Numbered from the stretch's first letter, positions 34,586-43,317 are shown. The stretch is 64,000 nucleotides of DNA from Aurantimonas endophytica (GCF_014196845.1 NZ_JACIEM010000001.1:372001-436000); one strand, 5' to 3'. A program made the numbers and translations. The notes: a model not told the origin generated them from the sequence alone.

Positions 34586-36622
34586 TCAGCGGGCCGCGCT
34601 CTCCACCGGCTTGACCAGCGGGGTGATGCGCCGGACGGTCACGCGCCGGTTCTCGGCATTCTCCTCCTGCGTGTCGACCTTCAGGAACTGCTCGCCATAG
34701 CCCTGTGTGACCAGGTTCTCCGGCGGCACGTCGAAATAGTCGGTGAGGGCGGACGCGACGCCTTCTGCCCGTCGGTCGGACAGCGCGAGGTTGGCCAAAT
34801 CGCTGCCGACAGCGTCGGTGTGGCCTTCGATCAGGAACGTCTCTGCCGGATTCTGCTCGATCACCCGCGCAATCGCGTCAGCCAGCGCTTGCAGGTTGGG
34901 TACCTGTTCCTGCGAGATAGCGTCCGAACCGAAGGCGAAATTGATCGTGCTGAGATCGATCCGGCGCACCTTGTCACGGATGCGTTCGGACCGGCGCACT
35001 TCATTGACGGAATAGATCCGGTCGACCCGCTCGACCGGCGGCGCGACGATCGTACGATAGTAGAGATCTTCGTCAGGCTCACGGGTGTCGACGATGTACT
35101 CGTCCATCGGGATACGCAGATCGACCGGGTCCCAGCCGGCAGCCGGATCCTCGTAATAGTCATCGTCGTCGTAGTCCCGCTCGTACGGGTCGTAGAAGAG
35201 GACGACCTCGCGGCCATCGGGCATGACCCGCGAACGCTGGATCACGTCGCCGTAGCGGTTGGTGATCGTGACGATCTGCACGCCGTTATCGCGCACCACC
35301 GTCTGGCGGGTCCGCTCGCGGGGCAGGCGTTCGTAGTAGCGCTCCTCGGCATCGACGGCGATTCGGTCGTCGTCATTGCCGCGGATGAAGTAAGCTGCGG
35401 CGCCACCCACGACAGCGCCGGCGACACCCGCTCCGACGATGGACAGGATGTCCCGGTTGCCCACGCGCTCGACGACTTCTGCGCCTGGCGGCAGCGGTGC
35501 CTGCTGGACGACCGTGTTGGTGGTGTTGGTCGTGGTGTTGTTCACCACGGTGTTGTTGGTGACGGAGCTGTTGTTGATCGTCGTCGATCCGGCGGGTGCC
35601 TCGATGCGCTCGCCAGCCTCGCTTCGTGCCGAACGGACCTCCACCGGCTCGGCCAGCTGCTGGACGCGGGCATCGCTCTGGCTGACGCCACCTTCAGGAA
35701 CGGGCTCGTTCTGGATCTCGGCGGAAACGGGCTCGGCCGCTTCGACCGGAGGCGGGGGCGCGACAGGGGCAGCGGCGGCCTCGGGAGAAGGCGCAGCCAC
35801 ATCGCCGGCTGGCGCGGGCGCGTCGGCTGGTGCGGGTGCTGCCGCATCCGGCGTCGGGGCTGCGGCATCTGCCGGTGCGTCAGCGGCGGGAGCGGAGTCG
35901 GTCGGCACGGCGTTTGCGGGAGCCGTCTCTGCCGGCGCCTCGCTTTCGGGTACAGGCGCAGGCTCGCCAGCCGGCGACTCGACCGGCGCTTCCAGCGTCT
36001 CCGGCACGGCGTCAGCCGGTGCAGCCTCTTCAGCTGAGGGAGCCGGTTCGACCGGCGCCGCAGGCGCGACTTCCTCCGCAGCCGGGGCTTCTTCCACTGC
36101 CGGCGTCTCGGCGGCGGGAGCAGCTTCCGGCTCGGGTGCGGGTTCCGGGGCCGCTTCTGCGGGCGTTTCGACCGGCGCTTCTGCAGCGGGCTCCTCGACC
36201 GGCGGGGCCTCCGGAGCAGGCTCCTCGACCGGCGCTTCCGGAGCAGGCTCCTCTGCGGGCGGCGCCTCCGCGGCCGGCTCTTCGACCGGCGGCTCCTCGA
36301 CGGCAGGCGCCTCTGCCGGAACTTCCGGCTCGGGCGCCGGCTCGGGAGCTGGCGCAGGCTCTTCCACCGGCGGCGCTTCCGGCGCAGGCGTAGGTTCCTC
36401 TACTGCGGGCGCCACGGGCTCGGGAGCCGGTGCCGGCTCTTCGACCACCGGCGCCTCCGGCGCGGCGACATCAGGGACGACCACGGGCGCCGGCTCCTCC
36501 GCCTGCGCCAGCCGGTAGGGCGCGGCGTCCTGGGCGTAGGCCGCGAACGGTCCGCTAAGGGCCGTGGACGCAGCCAGGGCCGCGACGCCCACAAACCGGC
36601 CTGTTCGTTTCAAATTCGGCAT
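34586..36622 (-). CDS. OmpA-family protein with long Pro/Ala/Glu-rich region
   Basis: 678 residues starting MPNLKRTGRFVGVAALAAS, a Sec signal cleaved near AAYAQD; GAGGTGAAG provides the SD. Residues about 40-310 are a Pro/Ala/Glu/Val low-complexity region built from variants of VEEPAPEAP. Next come a Thr/Asn/Val-rich stretch (SSVTNNTVVNNTTTNTTNT), a possible transmembrane or glycine-zipper helix (GAGVAGAVVGGAAAYFI), and a C-terminal OmpA/MotB peptidoglycan-binding domain (NFAFGSDAISQEQ, FLIEGHTDAVGSDLANLALS, NRRVTVRRI). It probably ties the envelope to peptidoglycan, the disordered region spanning the periplasm. Confidence 0.9.
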   Translation of the reverse strand: MPNLKRTGRFVGVAALAASTALSGPFAAYAQDAAPYRLAQAEEPAPVVVPDVAAPEAPVVEEPAPAPEPVAPAVEEPTPAPEAPPVEEPAPAPEPAPEPEVPAEAPAVEEPPVEEPAAEAPPAEEPAPEAPVEEPAPEAPPVEEPAAEAPVETPAEAAPEPAPEPEAAPAAETPAVEEAPAAEEVAPAAPVEPAPSAEEAAPADAVPETLEAPVESPAGEPAPVPESEAPAETAPANAVPTDSAPAADAPADAAAPTPDAAAPAPADAPAPAGDVAAPSPEAAAAPVAPPPPVEAAEPVSAEIQNEPVPEGGVSQSDARVQQLAEPVEVRSARSEAGERIEAPAGSTTINNSSVTNNTVVNNTTTNTTNTVVQQAPLPPGAEVVERVGNRDILSIVGAGVAGAVVGGAAAYFIRGNDDDRIAVDAEERYYERLPRERTRQTVVRDNGVQIVTITNRYGDVIQRSRVMPDGREVVLFYDPYERDYDDDDYYEDPAAGWDPVDLRIPMDEYIVDTREPDEDLYYRTIVAPPVERVDRIYSVNEVRRSERIRDKVRRIDLSTINFAFGSDAISQEQVPNLQALADAIARVIEQNPAETFLIEGHTDAVGSDLANLALSDRRAEGVASALTDYFDVPPENLVTQGYGEQFLKVDTQEENAENRRVTVRRITPLVKPVESAAR
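35700..36505 (-). repeat. Pro/Ala/Glu-coding repeat tract in the OmpA-family gene
   Basis: About 800 nt of imperfect short repeats (minus strand, units around GTCGAGGAGCC and GCTCCGGAAGCGCC) encode the low-complexity region. Units vary at the third codon position, so this is an old and diverged array rather than a recent expansion. Confidence 0.7.
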
Positions 36623-36851
36623 GTTCTTCACCTCGTTGATCTGTCCCTTGCAGTCTTGGCAGCAGCCGCGCGGCATCACCGCGCGGGCGCCCGGACCTGC
36701 TGTCCGGCATGTATCAGTTCGTCTGGATGAACCGAGCCTGAACCCATTTGTGCCGCCGCGCGACCATTCCTGCGTGGCAGCAGTTGGATGCCAGCCTCAC
36801 ATGAACGCCGGCGCCGGGGTCGCGTTCCGCCATCGACAGCTCTGCCGGCGG

Positions 36852-38150
36852 CTAGGCGGGCGGACGCCAGTCGTAGAGCCAGGCGAGGTCCTGGCGCAGC
36901 TGGTCCGACTTTCGCAGGGCCAGCACGACGTCGCGTCCCAGGCTGAGCGGTCGGGGCAGATGATAGACGCGTTGATGGAAGGCGACCCGGCGCCGCAACC
37001 GGTCGATCCGCGGTCGCCGCTCCGATTCGTAGCGGGCGAGGGCGGCATAAAGATCGGGGGCTTCGGCCAGTGATGCGGCCAGGACGGCGGCGTCCTCGAT
37101 CGCCATGCCTGCACCCTGGGCGGCATAAGGCGGCATTGCGTGGCCCGCGTCGCCGATCAGCACCACGCGATCATCGAGATGGCGCCAGACGCGGTCGGAA
37201 ACGACCGTCCGCAGGGGCCAGGCGGTGAAGCCGGCGGAGCGGGCGATCATGGCAACGAGCCGCTCGTCCCAACCGGCGAAGCGTCGCCTGAGGCCATCAG
37301 GATCCTGCGCATCGGATGCGGGCTCGATGAGCACGAGATTGGTCCGGCGACCGCTCGAGATCGGGTAGGCGACGGCATGGCGCCGCGGTCCGAGCCAGGC
37401 TTCGACGCCACCCGATACGGCCGTCTGTTCGTCGCCGCGCAGGGTCGCCCGCCAGGCGACAGCCTCTGCAGGAGCCGGATCTTGCAGGCCGAGCCCGGCG
37501 GCAACAGCCGAGCCCACGCCGTCCGCGCCCACCACGAGAGCGGCGGCCAGGTCTTGAGCCCCGCCTGCAGCATGTAGCCGTAGACGGACGCGGTCGCCAT
37601 CCAGCGAGAGATCGGAGAAAGCGGAGTCGAGACGCAGGCTGGTCAGTTCCGTCTGCACGACTTTGGTCAGAAGCGCGCCCTGCAGGTCGGCACGATGCAG
37701 AGCGAGATAGGGTGTGCCGTCGTCCGCCGTGACCGGGACGTCCGCTATCCGTCGGCCGCTTCTCCCGTCGCGCAACGTGACCGATGCGGCGCTGGTGCCG
37801 ACCGCGTTCAGCACACCGCCGAGGCCGAGGCGCCAGAGCACCCGCAGCGCGTTGGGAGAAAGCTGCAATCCTGCGCCGACCTCTTCCAGTCGGTGGGCCC
37901 GTTCCAGAATGGTCGAACCGATGCCGCGGCGTGCCAGTTCCAGCGCCAGCGTCAGCCCGGCAATACCAGCACCGACAATGACGATGTCCTGGCCGGCGGA
38001 GATGGCGGGCAGGGACTTACGCAGCCGCTTCGACGAGACGGCAGCCGGCCGGCCGCGTCTCTTCCGGCGCCAGCGCAGCGTCGTAGCGATAGAGCGTCGA
38101 GCAGTAGCCGCAGACGATTTCCCGCTCATCGCCCATGTCGAGATAGACAT
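36852..38150 (-). CDS. FAD-dependent monooxygenase (UbiH/salicylate-hydroxylase type), start uncertain
   Basis: The Rossmann FAD motif DIVIVGAGIAGLTLALELARRG begins about residue 56. Motifs VGADGVGSAV (DG motif) and VVLIGDAGHAMPPYAAQGAGMAIEDA (GD motif, position about 310) complete the flavoprotein aromatic hydroxylase pattern. The substrate is unknown. The open frame can start at ATG 38150 or 38129, but both lie inside the zinc-finger gene upstream, and there is no ATG, GTG or TTG between its stop at 38017 and the FAD motif. The true start may be a rare codon near 38030, or the N-terminus may really overlap by about 130 nt. Confidence 0.85.
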   Translation of the reverse strand: MSISTWAMSGKSSAATARRSIATTLRWRRKRRGRPAAVSSKRLRKSLPAISAGQDIVIVGAGIAGLTLALELARRGIGSTILERAHRLEEVGAGLQLSPNALRVLWRLGLGGVLNAVGTSAASVTLRDGRSGRRIADVPVTADDGTPYLALHRADLQGALLTKVVQTELTSLRLDSAFSDLSLDGDRVRLRLHAAGGAQDLAAALVVGADGVGSAVAAGLGLQDPAPAEAVAWRATLRGDEQTAVSGGVEAWLGPRRHAVAYPISSGRRTNLVLIEPASDAQDPDGLRRRFAGWDERLVAMIARSAGFTAWPLRTVVSDRVWRHLDDRVVLIGDAGHAMPPYAAQGAGMAIEDAAVLAASLAEAPDLYAALARYESERRPRIDRLRRRVAFHQRVYHLPRPLSLGRDVVLALRKSDQLRQDLAWLYDWRPPA

Positions 38151-38262
38151 GCGGATGGTCGTAAGGCGGCGTAGCGCCGCAGCACATGAATTCCGTCACG
38201 CCGATCTCGATCATGTCGGCGCCGATATCGTTCTGGAAATGCGGAATCCGGTGTCCGGCCAT
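38017..38262 (-). CDS. NDUFS6-like zinc-finger protein
   Basis: 81 residues from ATG 38262 (MAGHRIPHFQND). The zinc-binding residues are in FMCCGATPPYDHPHVYLD and VCGYCSTLYRYD, the zf-CHCC pattern of the NDUFS6 family. The mitochondrial relative is a complex I assembly or accessory subunit; in alphaproteobacteria the short form is widespread and associated with complex I. A second homologue of a mitochondrial accessory subunit (NDUFS4-like) is at 25759-26064. The reading frame runs into the FAD monooxygenase gene. Confidence 0.88.
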   Translation of the reverse strand: MAGHRIPHFQNDIGADMIEIGVTEFMCCGATPPYDHPHVYLDMGDEREIVCGYCSTLYRYDAALAPEETRPAGCRLVEAAA

Positions 38263-38401
38263 CGCGATAGACCCTGGCTCTCGTTGGCAACGCGGCGGAC
38301 CATACTGTCGGCGACCAGCATTGAACAGGGGTGGCGCAGGCGCTTCGACGCCATTAATCCCGTGCGGGACAATGAATTCGCGGGCCAGGACAGGACGCCA
38401 C

Positions 38402-39160
38402 ATGAACCATTTCACCAGCGACGGTCTGGAACTGGCCTTCATCGACGAGGGCAACCCGGAAGGCGATAGCATCCTGCTCCTGCACGGATTTGCCTCCTCG
38501 ATGCGCGTCAACTGGATCGACACCGGCTGGGTGGCACGATTGGGCGAGGCCGGATACCGCGTCGTCGCCTTCGACCATCGTGCCCATGGGGGCAGCGCCA
38601 AGCCGACCGATCCGCAAGCCTACCGACCCGCGAAAATGGCAGGCGACGCCGTAGCCTTGCTCGACCATCTGGGCATCGCGCGTTCGGCCGTATTCGGCTA
38701 CTCGATGGGCGCGCGCGTCGCTGCCTTCGCCGCGCTCGCGGCGCCCGACCGCTTCTCGCGAATCATTTTCGGCGGCCTGGGCATCGGACTCGTCGAGGGG
38801 GTGGGCGACTGGGACACGATCGCCGATGCCTTGCTGGCGCCCTCGCTCGACGACGTGACGGATGCGCGTGGCCGCATGTTCCGGGCCTTCGCCGACCGGA
38901 CGAAGAGCGATCGCGCTGCGCTCGCCGCCTGCATTTCCGCCGCCCGTGAGGAACTGTCGCCCGCCGACGTCTCTCGGATCTTTCAGCCGGCGCTGATCGG
39001 CGTCGGGACGCGGGACGATCTCGCCGGCTCGGCAGAGGCGCTGTCGGAGTTGATGCCCAACGCACGGGCCTTCGACATAGCCGGCCGCGATCACATGCTG
39101 GCCGTGGGTGACCGGACGTTCAAGGACGAGGTCATCCGCTTCCTCCACGAAGGCGACTGA
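38402..39160 (+). CDS. Alpha/beta hydrolase
   Basis: 252 residues. Oxyanion-hole stretch LLLHGFASSMRVNW, nucleophile elbow FGYSMGARVA (Ser in GYSMG), acid Asp in GVGTRDDLAGS and His in AGRDHMLAVGD make a complete alpha/beta-hydrolase triad. FDHRAHGGSAKP follows strand 4. It resembles esterase or lactonase-like hydrolases; substrate unknown. Divergent from the zinc-finger gene with a 140-nt interval. Confidence 0.9.
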   Translation: MNHFTSDGLELAFIDEGNPEGDSILLLHGFASSMRVNWIDTGWVARLGEAGYRVVAFDHRAHGGSAKPTDPQAYRPAKMAGDAVALLDHLGIARSAVFGYSMGARVAAFAALAAPDRFSRIIFGGLGIGLVEGVGDWDTIADALLAPSLDDVTDARGRMFRAFADRTKSDRAALAACISAAREELSPADVSRIFQPALIGVGTRDDLAGSAEALSELMPNARAFDIAGRDHMLAVGDRTFKDEVIRFLHEGD

Positions 39161-39321
39161 GCGTCGATCGCGCGAGAAGCTTGCAAGAAACGCAGCTGGT
39201 GAAGCCCAGCGGCAAGCGGCGGACGAGGCGATCCACCGGTGGCATCTTTTACTCGCCCACCCATAGTCCTATTCTAGAGGCGCATGCTCGATGCGTGTCG
39301 GTGCCCGTTCGGGAGAGCGCG

Positions 39322-40146
39322 ATGAACATCCGAATTTCACAGACCCAGGAGAAGCTGCATCCGGTCGACCCGATCTGGGCGCAGGTACGGCGTGAGGCCG
39401 AGGGCGTCGCGTCGCGGGAGCCGGTGCTCGCCGGCTTCATCCATGCGACGATCCTTAATCAGCCGAGCCTCGAAACGGCGCTGATCCACCGCGTCTCGCA
39501 GCGCCTCGACCATCCGGACGTTCCGGCGGTGCTGATCGCGCAGGCGTATAACGACCTTCTGAACGCCGAAGGCAGTTTCAGCGAGACGTTGCGCAGCGAC
39601 ATCCAGGCCGTCTTCGACCGCGATCCCGCCTGCGAGCGCTACATCGAGCCATTGCTGTATTTCAAAGGCTTCCACGCGATCCAGACGCATCGCCTGGCGC
39701 ATTGGCTCTGGAGCGAAGGGCGCCGCGATTTTGCGCTTTATCTCCAGGCGCGTTCGTCTGCGGTGTTCCAGACCGATATCCACCCGGCTTCGCGCATGGG
39801 GCGCGGGATTTTTCTCGACCACGCGACGGGCCTCGTCGTCGGCTTCACCGCCGCGATTGGCGACGACGTCTCGATCCTGCAGAATGTCACGCTTGGCGGA
39901 ACCGGCAAGGAGTTCGGCGACCGGCATCCGAAGGTCGGCCGCGGCGTCCTGATCGGGGCCGGGGCAAAGATCCTCGGCAATATAGAGATCGGCGAGTGCT
40001 CGAAGATCGCGGCGGGCTCCGTGGTGCTGAAGGCCGTCCCGCCACACACGACGGTGGCGGGCGTTCCAGCCAAGATCATCGGCACGCCCGGCGACTGCCA
40101 CGAACCCGCCCGCGCCATGGACCAGAGTCTCGAACGCGGCGATTGA
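39322..40146 (+). CDS. cysE: Serine O-acetyltransferase CysE
   Basis: 274 residues from ATG 39322 (GGGAGAG upstream). N-terminal SATase helical domain (PIWAQVRREAEGVASREPVL, FKGFHAIQTHRLAHWLW) and a left-handed beta-helix with hexapeptide repeats (ASRMGRGIFLDHATGLVVG, AIGDDVSILQNVTLGGTGK, RGVLIGAGAKILGNIEIG). Catalytic Asp and His are in LDHATG; the C-terminal tail could interact with cysteine synthase. It makes O-acetylserine for cysteine synthesis. Confidence 0.95.
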   Translation: MNIRISQTQEKLHPVDPIWAQVRREAEGVASREPVLAGFIHATILNQPSLETALIHRVSQRLDHPDVPAVLIAQAYNDLLNAEGSFSETLRSDIQAVFDRDPACERYIEPLLYFKGFHAIQTHRLAHWLWSEGRRDFALYLQARSSAVFQTDIHPASRMGRGIFLDHATGLVVGFTAAIGDDVSILQNVTLGGTGKEFGDRHPKVGRGVLIGAGAKILGNIEIGECSKIAAGSVVLKAVPPHTTVAGVPAKIIGTPGDCHEPARAMDQSLERGD

Positions 40147-40217
40147 TGCGGGCGCGAGGATTGATTTCGTCAGCCATAGCCTAGCTTAAGGCTCCCGAAC
40201 ACGTGCAGGAGAGCCCC

Positions 40218-40427
40218 GTGAAGCCTGACGAAATCCGCAAGGTCGAGGCCTATCTCAGGAAGAGCTTCAAGGCCGCGGACCTCGAAGTCCGTCCGCTGGC
40301 CCGCAAATCCGACTCGGCCGAGGTCTACCTCAACAAGGAGTTCGTTGGACTTCTCGCCAAGGATACCGACGAGGACGAGCTGTCGTATCATTTCACCATG
40401 ACGATCCTCGATATCGACCTCGAATAG
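40218..40427 (+). CDS. DUF3126 family small protein
   Basis: 69 residues from GTG 40218, chosen because AGGAGA lies 6 nt upstream. The sequence VKPDEIRKVEAYLRKSFK, then LEVRPLARKSDSAEVYLN and DEDELSYHFTMTILDIDL is typical of DUF3126, a short alphaproteobacterial family of unknown function. A strong terminator follows 57 nt after the stop. It may be co-transcribed with cysE, 71 nt upstream, as is common in this order. Confidence 0.88.
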   Translation: MKPDEIRKVEAYLRKSFKAADLEVRPLARKSDSAEVYLNKEFVGLLAKDTDEDELSYHFTMTILDIDLE

Positions 40428-40483
40428 GTCTCCGCTGCCGGCCGCGGCCCGTCGCTGGCAGCTTCTTCGACAGACAAAGGAAA

Positions 40484-40520
40484 ACGAGCCGTGCGCCTTC
40501 CGGTGCACGGCTCGTTTTTT
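40484..40520 (+). terminator. Rho-independent terminator
   Basis: The 11-bp stem ACGAGCCGTGC / GCACGGCTCGT with a 10-nt loop is followed by TTTTTT. It ends the cysE/DUF3126 unit, and preceding AAAA would allow some use from the other strand, where the BTLCP gene converges. Confidence 0.92.
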
Positions 40521-40564
40521 GTTCGGGCAGGGGCTCGGGAGCAGAGGCCTCCTGCGGAGCGGAG

Positions 40565-41167
40565 TTAGCGGACGCTACCGACCAGCATGTTGCGATCGTC
40601 GGCGATCCCGACCCACTTGCCGGCGTGGCGTTCCGACTGGCGCTTGAGGAACTGATAGTCGGTGTCGCTCCAGGCGAGGACCCGATCGTCGAGATTGTCG
40701 AGGATGTAGTCTCCCTGGTCGGTCTTCACCGTGAGCACGGCGTGGCCTTCGCCGTTCGGCTGGCGGACGACGGTGATCAGGAGAGCCGACGCCGGGATGC
40801 CTTCGCGAGCCAGCATGTACTGCTTTAGGAGAACGAAATCCTCGCAGTCGCCCTGAACCGTCGGGTAGGACCACAGTTCGGGGACGCCATGCATGTCCTG
40901 GTCGGTACGGGCGAAGATGGCACTGTTGACGGCCGTGTTGACCTCGACCAGCTTGGACCAGCTGTCCCGGGTCATGCGAACCACGCCGACGGCGTCGTTG
41001 CGACGGCACGTTTCAGGGTAGACCTTGCAGAATTCGTAGTGGCCGACCGGCTGGGAGGTGGCGCCGGTGGTGAGCATCGCGGTGTCGTTAGCGGCGGCCG
41101 GTGTGGCCGTGATGGCTGCCGCCATGAGCGCCGCAGCTGCGATCGTCTTTCCGATGAAGTTCTGCAT
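40565..41167 (-). CDS. Bacterial transglutaminase-like cysteine peptidase (BTLCP)
   Basis: 200 residues with a Sec signal (ending ATPAAAND). The catalytic triad is visible: Cys108 in GDCEDFVLLKQYML, His142 in GEGHAVLTV and Asp157 in DYILDNLDD. The FCKVYPETCRRN segment near residues 46-56 is family-typical. In Rhizobiales BTLCP proteins are exported and several per genome occur; a role in the periplasm is likely, though in other proteobacteria relatives (LapG) cleave adhesins. No LapA or LapD genes are in the window. Confidence 0.9.
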   Translation of the reverse strand: MQNFIGKTIAAAALMAAAITATPAAANDTAMLTTGATSQPVGHYEFCKVYPETCRRNDAVGVVRMTRDSWSKLVEVNTAVNSAIFARTDQDMHGVPELWSYPTVQGDCEDFVLLKQYMLAREGIPASALLITVVRQPNGEGHAVLTVKTDQGDYILDNLDDRVLAWSDTDYQFLKRQSERHAGKWVGIADDRNMLVGSVR

Positions 41168-41515
41168 TTCCCGTCTCCCCGTCTGTACAGAGAGAATGGC
41201 ATGATCGTTTTACTTTGAAGCGAAATGTCACGCGCGCATTCGCGTCAATGTTTTATAGAAACGTTCATATCTTTACTTGCGAAAGTTGAACTTGCGACGA
41301 CGAATTGCATCGTCGGCATTGATCATTTGTCAACCACGAGGGCGAAACCGAATAAGCGTCAGGGCCCGGATCATGCGCGGATGCTCAAGGAAGGCGGGAC
41401 GGGTCGGGAATGCATGCTCGCAAGAGCTTCGGCGAGCCTGCGAGAGAGTTCCGGGGAGACTGCGACCCTACTCTGCGGCACGCACGCGGAAATGACCCGC
41501 GCTGGTTCCGCCGTC
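41168..41515. other. Intergenic interval with no recognised feature
   Basis: About 350 nt upstream of the BTLCP gene and downstream of the PilZ gene. It contains AT-richer stretches (near 41230-41290) that could hold a promoter; no gene or repeat was found. Confidence 0.35.
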
Positions 41516-42124
41516 TCAGTCGGCGCTGCGCCCGAACATTTCCCCTGCGGGGACGGTGCCGAACTCGATGGCGAAGCCGTCTTCGAGGTGCCGGACGACG
41601 CGACCGTGCGTCGTGCCCATCGTCACGCGCGCTCCGATCGCCGGGCGGACCTTGCTGGACACCGCGGCGCCCGAAAGCGACAGGTCGATGATGCGGACCT
41701 GGTAGCGGCGGCCATCCTCCAGCACCACGTCGACAAACGGGTTCTCCGGCGCGACGCGCTCATGCCGGCGATCTTCGGGCAGGTCCAGTTCGTGGCGATT
41801 GACCAGCCAGGTCAGCTGCGCGGCCAGTTTCTCGCGCTTGCGGTCAGTGCCCTTCAGCTTTAGCGCGAAGCCGCCGGGGGAAGCCCTGATGACTACGCCC
41901 TCCAGCCGACCGATGTGATCGAGATAGAGGATGATGTTCTCCCCTTCGCGAAGCTCCACGGGCGTGGCGATCGCCACGTCGCCGGGCGACATGTTCTCGG
42001 CGCTGCAGGGATATTCCGAATGATCCTCGCGCATGAAGCGGCCGAGGATATCCACGGAAAAGCGGCTGAACCGCCGTCGCTCGGTATATTCCTCGGTCGG
42101 CGCTTGTTTCGGAGCCTGCGTCAT
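41516..42124 (-). CDS. Tandem PilZ-domain protein
   Basis: 202 residues with two PilZ-like domains. The first (about 16-95) has RRRFSRFSV and NMSPGDVAI; the second (about 115-195) has RRHERVAPENPF and DLSLSGAAV. Each half resembles the RxxxR and D/NxSxxG c-di-GMP motif; the second is the better match. Likely a cytoplasmic c-di-GMP effector influencing motility, cell-envelope or exopolysaccharide functions. No neighbouring effector pathway points to a target. Confidence 0.88.
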   Translation of the reverse strand: MTQAPKQAPTEEYTERRRFSRFSVDILGRFMREDHSEYPCSAENMSPGDVAIATPVELREGENIILYLDHIGRLEGVVIRASPGGFALKLKGTDRKREKLAAQLTWLVNRHELDLPEDRRHERVAPENPFVDVVLEDGRRYQVRIIDLSLSGAAVSSKVRPAIGARVTMGTTHGRVVRHLEDGFAIEFGTVPAGEMFGRSAD

Positions 42125-42313
42125 CGTTCGTCGCTCGAAAGGTCGCGGCGAATGCGCGCCGTGCCGTGCTTCTATACACCCGGAAGCTTAAGGGGGGATG
42201 GAACCGATAACCAAAATAAAGCACTGGCGGAGATTCGCCAGCGATATTAACCGTTCCCGAGAGTTCGCGTTGCGCGGGGGCCAGCATCGGTCTAACGCAT
42301 TGTAAGGACAGAC

Positions 42314-42421
42314 ATGGCTCCTGTCGTCAGCACAAACGAGCGCATCTCGACCTCCAGTCGGGCATCGCCTAGTTACTCGCCGCCCCGTCCTGTGGGGCGG
42401 CTTTTTTTTGCCCGGCGGTGA
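42314..42421 (+). CDS. Candidate 35-residue small ORF overlapping a terminator
   Basis: A frame MAPVVSTNERISTSSRAS, then PSYSPPRPVGRLFFARR, begins at ATG 42314 with AAGGAC 6 nt upstream. Its last third lies within the hairpin and T-run, so a full-length product would need read-through. A regulatory peptide or a non-translated short RNA are both possible. No family recognised. Confidence 0.3.
   Translation: MAPVVSTNERISTSSRASPSYSPPRPVGRLFFARR
42380..42409 (+). terminator. Rho-independent terminator
   Basis: The 7-bp GC stem CCGCCCC / GGGGCGG with a 7-nt loop is followed by a run of eight T. It is 83 nt ahead of the rhomboid gene on the same strand, so it terminates something starting inside the preceding interval. 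Confidence 0.88.
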
Positions 42422-42492
42422 AAATCGGTCGAGGTCGTCCCATGTGCCCGTGGCGACCGGTGTGAACCCTCAGACCCATCGACAAGGCGGCC

Positions 42493-43242
42493 ATGACCCA
42501 GAACGATCTCGACGAAGCGGCGGAGCCCGTGTTCCGGCGCCAGCGCCCGCCGCCGGCCTTCAACGTCCCGGGGATCGTGCTGGGGCTGATCTGCGTCTAC
42601 ATCGCGGTGCATGCGGTCCGCATGTTCGCCCTCAGCCCGCTCGTCGATTCGTTCGTGCTGGTCGACTTCGCCTTCATTCCCGGCTGCTACCAGGCCGCGG
42701 CCGAGTTCTGCGCCTACCAGCGACCCGGCGCAGGCTTGTGGTCGCCGCTCACCTATTCGTTCCTTCATGGCGACTGGATGCATCTTGCCGTCAATTCGGT
42801 CTGGCTCCTCGCCTTCGGAACGCCCGTGGCACGCCGGCTCGGCGCCGTTCGGTTCCTGGTGTTCTCGTGCTGCGGCGCGGTGGCCGGCGCCGCGGCGTTC
42901 TATCTGCTCAACCCGGAAATCGTGGCGCCGGTCATCGGTGCGTCGGGCGTCGTGTCAGCGCTGATGGGCGGCGCCTGCCGCTTCGCCTTCGGGGGATCGG
43001 GCGCGACCATGTCGCCTTTGATGCAGCCCTATCTGCCAGTGGTGTCGATCCGGGCGGCGCTGACCAATCGGACGGTGCTCATCTTCGTCGCCGTGTTCTT
43101 CGGGACCAATCTGTTGATCGGGAGCGCCGCAGGCGGTTTCCTCGGTGGCGGCACCGTCGCCTGGGAAGCCCATCTCGGCGGTTTCGCGTTCGGCTTCCTG
43201 CTCTTCAGCTTCTTCGACCCGCGTTCGCGTGCCAGGGTCTGA
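42493..43242 (+). CDS. Rhomboid-family intramembrane serine protease
   Basis: 249 residues, six predicted helices. The catalytic dyad is Ser151 in IGASGVVSALMG and His227 in AWEAHLGGFAFG. HGDWMHLAVNSVWLLAFG is the conserved TM2 His/Asn segment. It would cleave transmembrane substrates in the inner membrane; no partner is evident. Pro-rich N-terminal cytoplasmic leader. The SD AAGGCGG precedes the ATG. Confidence 0.92.
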   Translation: MTQNDLDEAAEPVFRRQRPPPAFNVPGIVLGLICVYIAVHAVRMFALSPLVDSFVLVDFAFIPGCYQAAAEFCAYQRPGAGLWSPLTYSFLHGDWMHLAVNSVWLLAFGTPVARRLGAVRFLVFSCCGAVAGAAAFYLLNPEIVAPVIGASGVVSALMGGACRFAFGGSGATMSPLMQPYLPVVSIRAALTNRTVLIFVAVFFGTNLLIGSAAGGFLGGGTVAWEAHLGGFAFGFLLFSFFDPRSRARV

Positions 43243-43317
43243 ACTCGCCTCTTGCGATGCGGGCGGGACTGGCTCACCTTTGGGCATGGCACCGGCGGGA
43301 GAAGGAGGCCTTGGGAG

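Larger units (their letters stand above)
42125..42492. other. Intergenic interval with a short-transcript candidate
   Basis: About 370 nt between the PilZ and rhomboid genes. It contains an inverted repeat at 42224-42241 (CTGGCG / CGCCAG), a short frame at 42314-42421 with SD AAGGAC, and a strong terminator at 42380-42409. Together these look like an independent short transcript. Confidence 0.5.
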
